From NCBI GenBank assembly GCA_013823135.1, contig PNLP01000042.1, forward strand, positions 1-64,000: a stretch of 64,000 bases of DNA, given 5' to 3'. A program made the translations under genes and the position numbers. The notes beneath the pieces were generated by a model. That model saw only the letters and a program-made list of their open reading frames with translations, had not been told where the DNA came from and ran no database searches. This document shows positions 8,044 to 17,492 of this stretch, piece by piece; within the stretch, counting starts at the first letter, position 1; each line of letters opens with the position of its first letter. This stretch comes from Planctomycetaceae bacterium (lineage in GTDB: Bacteria; Planctomycetota; Planctomycetia; Gemmatales; Gemmataceae).

Positions 8044-8301
8044 ATGGCAAAAGACAGCACAACGCAACCCGACGAACCGGACGACGAACTGGTTGATGAT
8101 GAATCGATAGTCACAGGCGGTCCCAAGGCAGGTGATCCCGTTTCCGATTGGCGGGTAATCAACAAGAAAGCCGATAGCGATAATAAGCAGTGGGAAGACG
8201 CGATGCGCGATCGGAAGGCTAAAGGACTCCCCGAAATGCCGCTCAATGACTGGCTTAAACTCCAACACCCTCTGAAGCGGGATCAGTACGACGGATCTTG
8301 A
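8044..8301 (+). CDS. small acidic hypothetical protein (85 aa)
   Basis: ATG at 8044 follows a good Shine-Dalgarno (GGGAGG, 9 bases upstream). The first 35 residues are highly acidic (DEPDDELVDDESIV); the rest is charged (DNKQWEDAMRDRKAKGLPEMPLNDWLKLQ) with a C-terminal helical look. No membrane segment or known domain. It lies 99 bases before the helicase gene on the same strand and could lead that operon. Acidic small proteins can act as DNA mimics, but there is no evidence for that here. Confidence 0.6.
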   Translation: MAKDSTTQPDEPDDELVDDESIVTGGPKAGDPVSDWRVINKKADSDNKQWEDAMRDRKAKGLPEMPLNDWLKLQHPLKRDQYDGS

Positions 8302-8400
8302 GTTGCCCCCCAACGCCGAAACTATGTCGGCTACAACCCAGAAGTAACTCGCCGGCCGCTTCGTAATGATCTGACGGCGTTGATCTAGGAGTTGGTGGAA

Positions 8401-10641
8401 ATGAATCCGCGATCGGCCGAGGAACCAAACGCCGTACCGCAAACCGAACCACAGGTTCCGTCTCTAGTCCTCAACCTCGCTGAGCAGTTGACACTCCAAC
8501 AACTACGTCAACGAGAGTTTTGGGCGCGTTCAGTTAGGGGCCAGCCGGGCGCAACCGGCTTAACAATCGCACCGGCGATCCCGCGTCCTGAACGGTGGGA
8601 ACTTACCTCCGGGATCACACTTCATGACTGGCAGCAAGAGTGCGTCACTGCTTGGTTCAATAACGGACGCCGCGGAGTACTGAAGGTTGTCACGGGTGCG
8701 GGAAAGACGATTTTGGCGCTGGCGATCGCCGAGCGGCTGCAGTCCACAGTACCCGACCTTCGCGTCGCGATCGTCGTTCCCACAGTTGTGCTGCTCGACC
8801 AGTGGTATGACGAATTAACGCGGCGGGGAAACCTTCCGACCACGATGATTGGGCGTCTCGGAGGAGGTCATGATGCTAAGTTCTCAGACGAAGTACGTGT
8901 GGTTGTCGCTACGCTTACAACGGCTGCAAAGAAGTTGCCCGGCCTCGTGAGCGATGCGGGGGTGACGGGGCAGTTACTCTTGATTGTCGATGAGTGCCAC
9001 CGAGCGGGCTCGGCCGAGATGCGGAACGTCTTTCGGGTCGGTCGCCTCGCATCCCTCGGCCTATCGGCAACACCCGAACGGGACGATTCCTCAGCCGAGG
9101 ATGTAGACTCAGATGCAGAAGCTGAAAACCGAGAAGGTCCGACGGACTTCAAGGACACGGTTCTTGGCACCGAACTGGGCAGCGTGGTGTACGAGTTGGA
9201 CTACGCGGAAGCGATCCGCCGTGGCATCCTGCCGCCGTTCCGAGTTGTCCATCACGGTCTCCCGCTCGAAGGCCCCGAAGTCGTCCGTTACGAGCGGATC
9301 AGCCGAGAGATCCGGGAATTGCGAACCGAACTTCAGAGCGGCCGACGAAGGGGGGTCGAACTGCTCAAGTGGTGCCGGTCGAAAGCGGCTGCGTCGAACC
9401 CGAAAGCGGCACGCCTCGTCGGTCTCACCTCCGAGCGGAAACAACTCGTTTATCGCATAAGAGGACGCTCGAAGGCTGTCATCCGCCTTTTGGAAGAAGA
9501 GTTTCGGCTGAATCCAGAGGCGAGGGCAATCTTGTTCCACGAGAGCATCGATGAGGTCATGCGACTGTTCGCTCTCCTCCTCGCTGCCGGATACCCGGTA
9601 GTTGCTGAACACAGTGGTTTCGCCGATGAAATGCGTGCCGAGTCCCTGCGACTGTTCCGAGAGGGGACAGCGAAGGTAATCGTGTCAGCCCGGTCACTAA
9701 TCGAGGGGTTCAACGTTCCACTGGCGGATGTAGGCATTATCGTCGCCGCGTCATCCTCCGTTCGGCAACGGGTGCAAACCCTCGGTCGCTTGCTTCGAAA
9801 AGGCCGGCGGGACGACGGCGGGGAAAAGCAGGCGGCGATGCACGTTTTGTACGCTGCGAGTACTGTTGACGAGATGGTGTACGAGAAGGCCGACTGGGAT
9901 ACGTTCGTGGGTGCCGAGCGAAACGAGTATTTCCGGTGGGACCAAGAAGAGGTCAGGGTGCGTGCCCCGGGCCCGCCTCGCCGACCGTCCCCCGAAGAGG
10001 AATCAATCCTTCCGGAGACTTTGACCGTCGGTGGCCCGTACCCCGGCCGCTCTGACGACGGCGAACAACTTTCCGTCGATACACAGGGCACGGTGCGGGA
10101 TGAAGGCGGACGATTGGCCCGCCCGCATCCGGGGTTGGCTGCGATCTTGGCTGCATCGCTCCCAGCCGGAGGTCGGTTCCGGGTTACGCCAGTTCAGAGG
10201 TACGTAACGCGACTGAAAAAAAGCGGCGAAGCTTGGGGCTGCGTTTATCTCGGCCGCCTCATAGAACCTCTTGACCGTGTTCCCGAAACGCCAGAGTCGT
10301 CAAAGCCACTCACCGATCTCAATCTGATGCCCGGAGACCCTTTCCCGCTCGAGCGTGTTAAGGGCAACAGCTTCTCCGTCCTTCAAAGGGACCGACGGCT
10401 GATTGCACTAAAGTCGGCAACGGGAGTACGCTTCGTCAAGTCTGCAGAGCAACTTGGCAACGAGAGCAAGGCTGCTGTCTTGCGAGGGGTGCAAGGGCAT
10501 TTAGCGAAAGCCTACGCACAGGGACGGAGGATGAACAAGATCACGGTCACACGCGAAGGAGACGTGGTCTACGTGATTGGAAATGAAGCATTCTTCGCAG
10601 GGAAAGCACCGGAGGGGGCGGAAGGATTCGTGTTCGAGTAA
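8401..10641 (+). CDS. SF2 helicase, XPB/type I-like, with extra C-terminal module (746 aa)
   Basis: ATG at 8401 has AGGAG upstream. Residues about 70-470 are an SF2 helicase: a Q-motif-like LHDWQQECV, Walker A VVTGAGKT (Lys102), motif Ia VPTVVLLDQW, a DECH box in LLIVDECHRAG, SAT motif GLSATP, and motif VI VQTLGRLLRKGRR. Between SAT and motif V there is a charged insertion (DSSAEDVDSDAEAENREG). The C-terminal third (about 570-630) holds a module with AGGRFRVTPVQRYVTRLKKS that recurs twice in the next gene's product. No nuclease or methylase motif is visible. With the gene at 10667 it forms a two-gene unit; defence function is inferred from the island context. Confidence 0.9.
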   Translation: MNPRSAEEPNAVPQTEPQVPSLVLNLAEQLTLQQLRQREFWARSVRGQPGATGLTIAPAIPRPERWELTSGITLHDWQQECVTAWFNNGRRGVLKVVTGAGKTILALAIAERLQSTVPDLRVAIVVPTVVLLDQWYDELTRRGNLPTTMIGRLGGGHDAKFSDEVRVVVATLTTAAKKLPGLVSDAGVTGQLLLIVDECHRAGSAEMRNVFRVGRLASLGLSATPERDDSSAEDVDSDAEAENREGPTDFKDTVLGTELGSVVYELDYAEAIRRGILPPFRVVHHGLPLEGPEVVRYERISREIRELRTELQSGRRRGVELLKWCRSKAAASNPKAARLVGLTSERKQLVYRIRGRSKAVIRLLEEEFRLNPEARAILFHESIDEVMRLFALLLAAGYPVVAEHSGFADEMRAESLRLFREGTAKVIVSARSLIEGFNVPLADVGIIVAASSSVRQRVQTLGRLLRKGRRDDGGEKQAAMHVLYAASTVDEMVYEKADWDTFVGAERNEYFRWDQEEVRVRAPGPPRRPSPEEESILPETLTVGGPYPGRSDDGEQLSVDTQGTVRDEGGRLARPHPGLAAILAASLPAGGRFRVTPVQRYVTRLKKSGEAWGCVYLGRLIEPLDRVPETPESSKPLTDLNLMPGDPFPLERVKGNSFSVLQRDRRLIALKSATGVRFVKSAEQLGNESKAAVLRGVQGHLAKAYAQGRRMNKITVTREGDVVYVIGNEAFFAGKAPEGAEGFVFE

Positions 10642-10666
10642 CGAAATCCTGACACGAGAAACAGCC

Positions 10667-11386
10667 ATGACGCCCATGTTCAGCGGCCGCGTAATTCCGC
10701 ACCGTCTTCCGAGCTGCCCAGGCCGAGATTCGCGGTACACTTTACGGAACAATACCAATCAGGATGGCACCCCGTGGTGGGTCTACTACGAGTCTCCATC
10801 CGGAGAGCGGATACCGGCTGATAGCGCGCACTCGCCACTATGCGCCTTGGTAAACTCGATCAAGCAAACCCACGGCGGACAGCCCGGAGGTGGGTTCAGC
10901 ATCAACGAGCACAGCCAAGTGATCGCTCGAACCAACGATCCAGAGGGCACGGGTAACGCGATTCACCTCGTGGGCCTCGATGCTGGACTCGTGGTCGCAT
11001 ATCACCACACCCTTACCTTCCGCGCAGGAGTGCTTGATCCTTCTGTTGTGGTACCAGTAGGACAGGCGTGGACCGGTCCCCTCTGCGGCATGACCTATTC
11101 CTTCGCGGCACCTGGCAACAAGAAAGCGCCATCCCGCTGTCTGGACGAGATTTTCGTCGAGGCCGAAGGCCGAACGTTGCAGTTGTCGCATGAGGCTGGA
11201 ATTACCCCCTACCCGCCCGTGGCAGGCGCGCTTCATGTGTTTCTTGCCTCGCTCCGACACATATTCCCGCAGGGTGGTCGCTTCCGGGTGAATGAGCACG
11301 GACGGGCCTTCACGTCTAATACCAATGTTTACATTGGTACGATCCCTCACGCCACGTGGTTCCCGGCGCTGACAGCTCGCTCATAA
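10667..11386 (+). CDS. helicase-partner protein with duplicated GG-x-F module (239 aa)
   Basis: Starts 25 bases after the helicase stop, so almost certainly co-transcribed. The ATG at 10667 is preferred to an upstream in-frame start lying inside the helicase gene. The protein carries two related segments: GGGFSINEHSQVIART (about 74-89) and GGRFRVNEHGRAFTSN (203-218), each preceded by a hydrophobic helix (LCALVNSIKQT; ALHVFLASLRHIF) and followed by a short strand (AIHLVGL; VYIGTI). The helicase C-terminus has a third copy. I do not know the family; a small beta-rich recognition or interaction fold is plausible. It may be the specificity or sensor partner of the helicase. Confidence 0.75.
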   Translation: MTPMFSGRVIPHRLPSCPGRDSRYTLRNNTNQDGTPWWVYYESPSGERIPADSAHSPLCALVNSIKQTHGGQPGGGFSINEHSQVIARTNDPEGTGNAIHLVGLDAGLVVAYHHTLTFRAGVLDPSVVVPVGQAWTGPLCGMTYSFAAPGNKKAPSRCLDEIFVEAEGRTLQLSHEAGITPYPPVAGALHVFLASLRHIFPQGGRFRVNEHGRAFTSNTNVYIGTIPHATWFPALTARS

Positions 11387-12417
11387 GTTGGCTGTTTTAC
11401 AACGGAGAAAGCGATCCGCCGCTGGAAAGAGCGCAGAGCCGGGAGCATCGAACCCAAGCCGGCACTCGAACACCAAGCCGTTTTCGACTACGAAGTCCGA
11501 ATCTTGGTCGCGGTCACCGCTGACGCCTTTCCCGATGCCAGCAGGTCGGTCCCCGGTTCGGAGCAGGAACCGCCGCTCCGCGAGGAGGTCGATGAAAGGC
11601 CGGTGGGCGGTGTACGCGTACCGGAGGAGGCAGCTCGACCCGCGGTACATGCCCCATTTCGCGAGGTAGAAGTCGAGTTCTTGAGCCCGGATCGCTACGA
11701 CAGAAAGACCGGTCGGTATCGCATCTCGTCTATACCTGCCGAGGTCGGTGCCAGAACGGTCATTATCGACGAAGCCTAGATGCTGACCGAAGAGATGCTT
11801 GCGGCCCTCATCCAGTCTCTGAAAGGTGTTCACCGCCTCATCATGATCGGCGACCCTTGGCAACTCCCACCGATCGGCGCGGGTCGGCCGTTCGTTGACA
11901 TTGTGCGGCACCTGGCACCCGAGGGTGTGACGGAACTGTTTCCGCGAGTCCGACCCGGCGACGCAGAATTGACCATCCTCCGGCGACACGCAGGCGAGGA
12001 ACGCGAAGACCTGCAACTCGCCGAGTGGTTCAGCGGCTCGCCCATCGCGCCGGGCGAGGACGACGTGTTCGACAAGGTCGTGAAGACCGGCGAGAGTAAG
12101 CACGTTCGGTTCGTCGAATGGCAGTCCGCTGCGGACCTCCACACGCGCCTTCTCGAGTCATGGTCCAGGAACTCGGGCTCAAGGACGCGAACGACATCGC
12201 CGGCTTCGACGCGACTCTCGGCTCTCGGCGGTACCGACTGGAATGACATTCGGTTCTTCAACTTCGGGGCCGCCGAGAAGTCCGAGGGGTGGCAGATTAT
12301 CTCACCCGTCTGGACCGGACCGTATGGCGTCCCAGACATCAATCGCCTCATCCACAAGCATTTCCGCCAGGAGATGATCGACGCGTGCGGTTGGCGGGAT
12401 GAAGACTCCGTCAGTGT
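11387..12417 (+). pseudogene. decayed RecD-like ATP-dependent helicase
   Basis: In frame, the text reads VFDYEVRILVAVTADAFP, then REVEVEFLSPDRYDRKTGRYRISSIPA, then ARTVIIDEA, a TAG (11777-11779), MLTEEMLAALIQSLKGVHRLIMIGDPWQLPPIGAGRPF and further SF1 sequence ending NRLIHKHFRQEM. DEA-stop-ML interrupts the Walker B / motif II where DEASML or DECSML is expected, so a Ser TCG to TAG change is likely. More frame changes are visible near 11540-11660, about 12160 and about 12240. Walker A and both ends are missing. The family is a large SF1B helicase seen in bacterial defence islands; this copy is dead. Confidence 0.8.
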
Positions 12418-12435
12418 TGGCTCAGTCTCCCAGAC

Positions 12436-13764
12436 TCACACCGAACCGTGCTCGGATAGCCAATCCACAACGGACGCAATTTTCAGAATATCATCTGCTA
12501 AAGTGCATCTCTGGTGTACAACACGGTTTCGTGCGATACGGCACGAGTTCAGTAATTTGGACACGTTGGTGTGAGCACTGTTCCCGGACTTCGATCCGAC
12601 AAACTCAACCAAATCGCCGAAATCCGCTGAGTCGATCGCTTCGACACCCCCGACGATGTCGAGTTCCGCCCACCGCGAGCTGACCCTAGAATCGCCTCGA
12701 TTTCGCGGTGGGCGACCCTTCAGGAATTCGCGAAACTTCGTGCTCCCCATAGCCAGCGTGGCGATTCGGAGAGATTCCTCTATGGATGTCGCCCACGCAG
12801 AAAGCCAGCGGGCCAACGGGATGTTCTCCAACCGCCGTCGCCGGAGCGCTTCTCTCGTATCTTCGTGCTGAATCGACTGCACCCAACTCCTCGCGCGGAG
12901 CGGGGTCACGTCGAACTGCCCATTCTGATACATTGCGGCCCCAACCTGCCAAAAGTGATCGTCCAAAACCGAGACCGGGCCGAACGCCAACCGATCCGGG
13001 AGTTGCCGATCCGAGATTTCTGGGTGCTGGGCTACGAATTTGTTCAATTGCCCTTGGAGCCAGTTATCGAACCCAGCGTCCCGAAGGGACTTTGTCCTTT
13101 CGAGTTGGAGTTGGTCCCAAAGCTCGTCAGCCAACCACGGGGTTGCGCCTGCTTCCCAGGTCACAGTGATAGCGAGAACCAAGTTCGTCCAGAAGACAAC
13201 ATCTCGCCCTGGGGGGGGCGCGATCCGGTGCAGGTCGCCGACCAGTTCCGGCAACCCGAAGCGGTGAATCTCGCCCGACCAGTCTGTCGGCACCGTGCGG
13301 CAAAGGAGCAGTGGGCGTGTCAACGGGAATCCGAGCGAGCGCTGGGCACCAACCAACTCTTGAAGCCCGGTCGCGCATGCGTCGTCAGGGTCGATCACCA
13401 GGAGCGGGAGCGGATCGCACTGCGACATCTGCCGTCGCGTGTCAGCCAGGAACCGTCGCGCCCAGTCCACCATTCGACCGCACTGAAACGGTTCCCCAAC
13501 CTGGTAACAGTCGGCCAATGTCTGCGTCACATCCCGGAAGCCGCCTAAAGCGACTTGGCAACCGGTCGGGCTCTCGGGACTGATTTGCGACGCGAGCCAG
13601 TCTGCCCAGCCCTCGAGTGCCCCTGCCGCGGTCGGGAAGAGGACACACGCCAACTCTGCTCGCCCGGCAGCTTGGCGAACGGCTTCCGCCCAGGGATAAC
13701 GAACGCCGAACGACGACCCAATCGCGTCGGTCAGCCAGCGCCACGGGTACTCGATCGCGGTCAT
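12436..13764 (-). CDS. HEPN-motif protein, third gene of a three-gene operon (442 aa)
   Basis: Starts with ATG at 13764 overlapping the stop of the ATPase gene as ATGA, so it is translationally coupled. The C-terminus LLNSCRIARNRVVHQRCTLADDILKIASVVDWL contains RNRVVH at residues 412-417, the R-N-x3-H signature of HEPN RNases, with the right flanking helices. The N-terminal 300 residues (YPWRWLTDAIGSSFG, FPTAAGALEGWADWLASQ, LVIDPDDACATGLQEL) look like a degenerate P-loop-fold or interaction domain without a Walker A. HEPN effectors in toxin and abortive-infection systems cleave RNA; coupling to an ATPase suggests a controlled RNase. That role is inference. Confidence 0.75.
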   Translation of the reverse strand: MTAIEYPWRWLTDAIGSSFGVRYPWAEAVRQAAGRAELACVLFPTAAGALEGWADWLASQISPESPTGCQVALGGFRDVTQTLADCYQVGEPFQCGRMVDWARRFLADTRRQMSQCDPLPLLVIDPDDACATGLQELVGAQRSLGFPLTRPLLLCRTVPTDWSGEIHRFGLPELVGDLHRIAPPPGRDVVFWTNLVLAITVTWEAGATPWLADELWDQLQLERTKSLRDAGFDNWLQGQLNKFVAQHPEISDRQLPDRLAFGPVSVLDDHFWQVGAAMYQNGQFDVTPLRARSWVQSIQHEDTREALRRRRLENIPLARWLSAWATSIEESLRIATLAMGSTKFREFLKGRPPRNRGDSRVSSRWAELDIVGGVEAIDSADFGDLVEFVGSKSGNSAHTNVSKLLNSCRIARNRVVHQRCTLADDILKIASVVDWLSEHGSV

Positions 13765-16700
13765 GTCGATGCAAACCGTGGGTGGCGTATGAGTAGTCCA
13801 AGGATCGACCCGTGAGGAATGGCGACCTGACCGGGAACCGCACTGTCCGGCAAGAGAGAAAGCCACCCGGCGGCGTCCAGCAACCGGGCGACTCCGTCCT
13901 CACCGAGGCCGTCGAGATGCGGGCACACCGTTGTCAACTCGGCACGGGGGACGACTTCCGCCCCCCATTCCCGCACATCGGCGAAGAGGTGTTGTAGCGC
14001 GGTCCGCAGTTCGCCCGGGATCCCCTCAGCCAAGCGCTCGGCTGCCTTTGCAGTGGCATTCGGGGTACGATCCAGATGATTGTGGAAGCGCTCGGCTTCG
14101 ACGCCCGGGATAGCGTCCGGGAAATGACCGTGAGTCTTCATCAGCCACCGACGGAACATCTCAAGCACCGGCAAAAGCCCGCCGGTTGATTCCAGTAACT
14201 TCACCCGGTCCGACTCCGTGATGTTGGCTGCGGACGGTGGGCCGGATCCGCCCAGCTCACGAGCCGTCCACGGCTCCAGTTCGGACGCCGTGAGTGGCCC
14301 CAACCCGAACGGGCCGTCGATCAACACCGCCGTATCGAGGTTACCTGCGAGGTTCCAGGCCAATTGCGGACCGCCCACCCAGCGGAGGGGAAGCCCAACC
14401 TCCTGGGCCCGCTGGAACACCTCGGCCACCGTTTCCCACGGGATCTGATCGGCGGGATCGGAAACGATCACAGGGTGTCGCGGTGGGGATGCCAGGAATG
14501 CGTCGAGCCGGGACATCATGTCGGCCTGCTCGCGCGTCAGCAGCGCCGGTGGGCCGTAATCCGCTCGTGGTGCCGCGAGAACTTCCGCCAAGTAGGTCCG
14601 CCCGGTGCCCGGTAGACCGACCACGACCGCCGGTCTCGGGGTCGGGTCGCGGAGCATTCGCAGCGTGCTGTCCGGCAGCGTCCAGACGTACCGTGGTTCA
14701 ACCGGAATCGACTTTCGTCCAGTGCGTTGCCATTCTTCGACCGCCTGCTGGAGCTGGGATCGAAACCCGTTGTTCGTCCGGAGGACGTTGACGTAGTGTC
14801 GGGCACGGAACCGGAACGACCTGCCGGCTGTTTCGGACACGTCCTCCAGGAGCCCGAGTTGGGCGAGCAGGTCGAGCGAATCGAGCACCAGCGTTGGTGT
14901 GAGATCGAGCAGCGACTCGGTCCCGACAGGACGCACCTGTTCGAGGGTGTCGTCAACGGTAAAGGGGTCGGACCCGAGGATACGCCCCGCGCCTCGCCCG
15001 TTGGGGGAAACGAGGGCCAAGAAGAGAAGTTTGAGCGGATATGCCCTCGCAATGTCCAGGTTCAGCCCAAGGGTCTGCTCAAGCAGTTGCCGATAACTCT
15101 GATCGCCGGCCCCGCGCTGGTCGTCGGCCACTGCCTGAACGTCTTCAAACTCGACCGCCACATCATTCAATGGCCAGAGCGTCTGCGGTTTCTCACGGAT
15201 TCGTTCGGCGAGTTTCCGGCAGAACGCTTGGATGAGGCTGGCGTGCCCGCTGGTGTAGTCCAGTATCCTCTCCGCCAGGTCGTCGCCGACGAGCATGCCG
15301 AGAGCAGTGAGCGGGTTCAACACCAACGAGCGGGCGGCTGACTCGTCAAGCGGGCCGAGTTTGAGTGGGCCGCCCGCACCCCAATTACCGAACGCAGAGT
15401 GCCCCAGTCCGGGATCCCGGAACACTCGCCCGATCTGATCGTACCCTGCGAAGATGAACCGAAGCCTGCCGGAGTATGCCCCGGTCTGGAGGTCGCGGAG
15501 GAACCACGACACGGCGGAACGAGGCTCCCGACCCCCACTCGTCTCCTCCATCTCGGCTCTGATGAAATTGTCCGCCTCGTCCAGCAGCACATAGAGCCGC
15601 TGCACTTTCCCGGCGAGTTGTTGCATGACCTCGTCAAGGGTTCCACGGAATCGGTCCTTGGCTGCGTCGAGCGCGGCGGAGAAGTTCTCGACCGGACCGT
15701 ATCGTGAAAGCGGTGGGAGGGCTTGTTTGCCAAAGGATTCCCGAGTCAGCAGCGCGGCCAACTCTCGTTCGATCTCGGGCAATAACATCCACGATCGCCC
15801 GGTGGCAATTCCGGAACAGCCGACGAGAATTGCTCGCTGGTCGGTGTCGGGTCCGCATTGAGCCCGCAGACGGTGCAGCAGCGATGACTTGCCCATCTTC
15901 CGGCCACTGAACACCACTGTCGAACCGTTGGTGAGAACGGCGAGTTCGTTGCTCCGGCCGAAGAACATCCGCGGGCGAACCGCGTCTGATTCCTGGTAGG
16001 TCTGACTGAGAGCGTCCGGGAATCGTGGGAGGGCGAGTTCCAGCAAGGCTCGGAGCCGGTCATCCGCGTGCTGCGGGAGGAGACGTAGCAGATCGAGGTC
16101 GTCGATGTACGCGACCCGCCCGCTCCATCGGGCCTGCTTCTCGAGTTGCACCTGGAGTCGAAACTGATCGTACTTCTTGCCCGAGAGCGTTTCCCCAGGG
16201 AGCAGGACGATGACGAGCCCATCCTGGCGAAACCGACGCTCATCGTCCGTCTCTGCTGACTGGACGTTGAGCAACTGCCCGAGTGTCTGGCTGACCAGTT
16301 TGAGGATCATCTGGGGGCGATTCCGCTCCGCGTCGGTAACCGCCGGCCGGACGATGGCGATTATCCGCGGCCGGCCGGAGATGTCCTCGTAGAACGGCGC
16401 TCCCTGCCAGGGCTCCACTGTCAGGAACAACCACCGACCCGGCATGCTGGCCCCTCTCGCGTCCAGGTTCGGCGTGTCGAGCCGCTGGAGCCGCCGCCGG
16501 CGAGTCGTCCGGGTTTCGCTCAGTCCCAGCCAGTCGCGGAGGGCGGAGAAGTATGCGGCCCAGTCGAATCGCCGGGTCGCGTGGCGGACCAAGAACCCAG
16601 TCGAATCCACCGCTTCGTCGATCGCATCCTTATCCCTGAAGTACACGCCCAAACCCCGGCGGTTGATCTGGGCAGCGCCCTGCCGAAGCACCGCGAGCAG

Positions 16701-17492
16701 ATTCTCGAAGTGAAACCCGTCGCGGCCAAGCGGATTGCGGCGAGTGGGAAGCGGGAGACGCTGACCGCCCGGTTCGATCGCCTGAACCACCCGCCCGCTC
16801 AACAAGGACTCCATCGCCGCCAGTTTCCGCAACGCGATGACGAGGTCATCGCTTTCGATTAACTTCTGGGCGGAGTCGGCGTATTCCTGGACTCGGCGGA
16901 CGATTTCCTCCTCAAGAATCTCCCGGTTGCGCTCAAGTTCCTCGCGTTGAGTTGCGAGTCTGTCCTTCAATCGTTGCTTCTCGCCTTCCAGCGAGGCGTC
17001 CATCTCGGCCCGGCAACTGGCGATAAGCGCCTTCTGGGACACAGGGCTTTCTGCGTATGGACCGGACACACCTTCTCGGAGTCGCTGTACTCGCTTCCCC
17101 CAGGTCAACTCGCTCGGGCAGCAGATTCCCTCCCTGTCGCACAGCACAGCCTGCGCTTCGACTTGTCCGAGTCGCTGATCCACATCTCGTTGCAGTTCAC
17201 TCGCCGCGCGGGCCACAAGTTCCGGGTCCGCAACCATCCGAAGGGCAGAGAGTTCTCCCCGTTCCATGTACATCTGAGCGGCGACGGTCTGGTCCGCCGG
17301 GCCTTGTCGCCCGGCCGCGGTCAGCAACCCCGCGGCAACGCTGCGGGGGGTGCGATGGTCCGCGAGGTAACGCAGATGGCGGTCGGAGAGGCAGGGGAAC
17401 ACATCCGGGTAGCGATCGATTCCCGGCGCCGCCAGGAGGAGTTGGACGATCTCCTCGCGGCGATCACTGTTGGTGAGTTCAGGGCGGGTCAT
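13761..17492 (-). CDS. large AAA/STAND-type ATPase with two P-loops (1243 aa)
   Basis: ATG at 17492 overlaps the upstream stop (ATGA). Residues about 160-225 are a charged coiled coil (EGEKQRLKDRLATQREELERN). The main ATPase starts at MFFGRSNEL, with a P-loop SGRKMGKSSLLHRL (Lys535), Walker B LYVLLDEADNF (Asp638) and a sensor strand RFIFAGYDQIGRV, as in AAA_16/STAND proteins. A winged-helix-like part follows. A second P-loop GLPGTGRTYL (about 959-967) has Arg965 where the catalytic Lys should be, so this site may bind but not hydrolyse nucleotide. No nuclease motif seen. Likely the sensor/motor of the operon, coupled to the HEPN gene downstream. Specific family unknown. Confidence 0.8.
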   Translation of the reverse strand: MTRPELTNSDRREEIVQLLLAAPGIDRYPDVFPCLSDRHLRYLADHRTPRSVAAGLLTAAGRQGPADQTVAAQMYMERGELSALRMVADPELVARAASELQRDVDQRLGQVEAQAVLCDREGICCPSELTWGKRVQRLREGVSGPYAESPVSQKALIASCRAEMDASLEGEKQRLKDRLATQREELERNREILEEEIVRRVQEYADSAQKLIESDDLVIALRKLAAMESLLSGRVVQAIEPGGQRLPLPTRRNPLGRDGFHFENLLAVLRQGAAQINRRGLGVYFRDKDAIDEAVDSTGFLVRHATRRFDWAAYFSALRDWLGLSETRTTRRRRLQRLDTPNLDARGASMPGRWLFLTVEPWQGAPFYEDISGRPRIIAIVRPAVTDAERNRPQMILKLVSQTLGQLLNVQSAETDDERRFRQDGLVIVLLPGETLSGKKYDQFRLQVQLEKQARWSGRVAYIDDLDLLRLLPQHADDRLRALLELALPRFPDALSQTYQESDAVRPRMFFGRSNELAVLTNGSTVVFSGRKMGKSSLLHRLRAQCGPDTDQRAILVGCSGIATGRSWMLLPEIERELAALLTRESFGKQALPPLSRYGPVENFSAALDAAKDRFRGTLDEVMQQLAGKVQRLYVLLDEADNFIRAEMEETSGGREPRSAVSWFLRDLQTGAYSGRLRFIFAGYDQIGRVFRDPGLGHSAFGNWGAGGPLKLGPLDESAARSLVLNPLTALGMLVGDDLAERILDYTSGHASLIQAFCRKLAERIREKPQTLWPLNDVAVEFEDVQAVADDQRGAGDQSYRQLLEQTLGLNLDIARAYPLKLLFLALVSPNGRGAGRILGSDPFTVDDTLEQVRPVGTESLLDLTPTLVLDSLDLLAQLGLLEDVSETAGRSFRFRARHYVNVLRTNNGFRSQLQQAVEEWQRTGRKSIPVEPRYVWTLPDSTLRMLRDPTPRPAVVVGLPGTGRTYLAEVLAAPRADYGPPALLTREQADMMSRLDAFLASPPRHPVIVSDPADQIPWETVAEVFQRAQEVGLPLRWVGGPQLAWNLAGNLDTAVLIDGPFGLGPLTASELEPWTARELGGSGPPSAANITESDRVKLLESTGGLLPVLEMFRRWLMKTHGHFPDAIPGVEAERFHNHLDRTPNATAKAAERLAEGIPGELRTALQHLFADVREWGAEVVPRAELTTVCPHLDGLGEDGVARLLDAAGWLSLLPDSAVPGQVAIPHGSILGLLIRHPRFAST

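Noticed and set aside
11381..12142. Minus-strand frame over the RecD-like remnant
   Set aside because: Motif-bearing text is on the plus strand despite its frameshifts; the minus frame has none.
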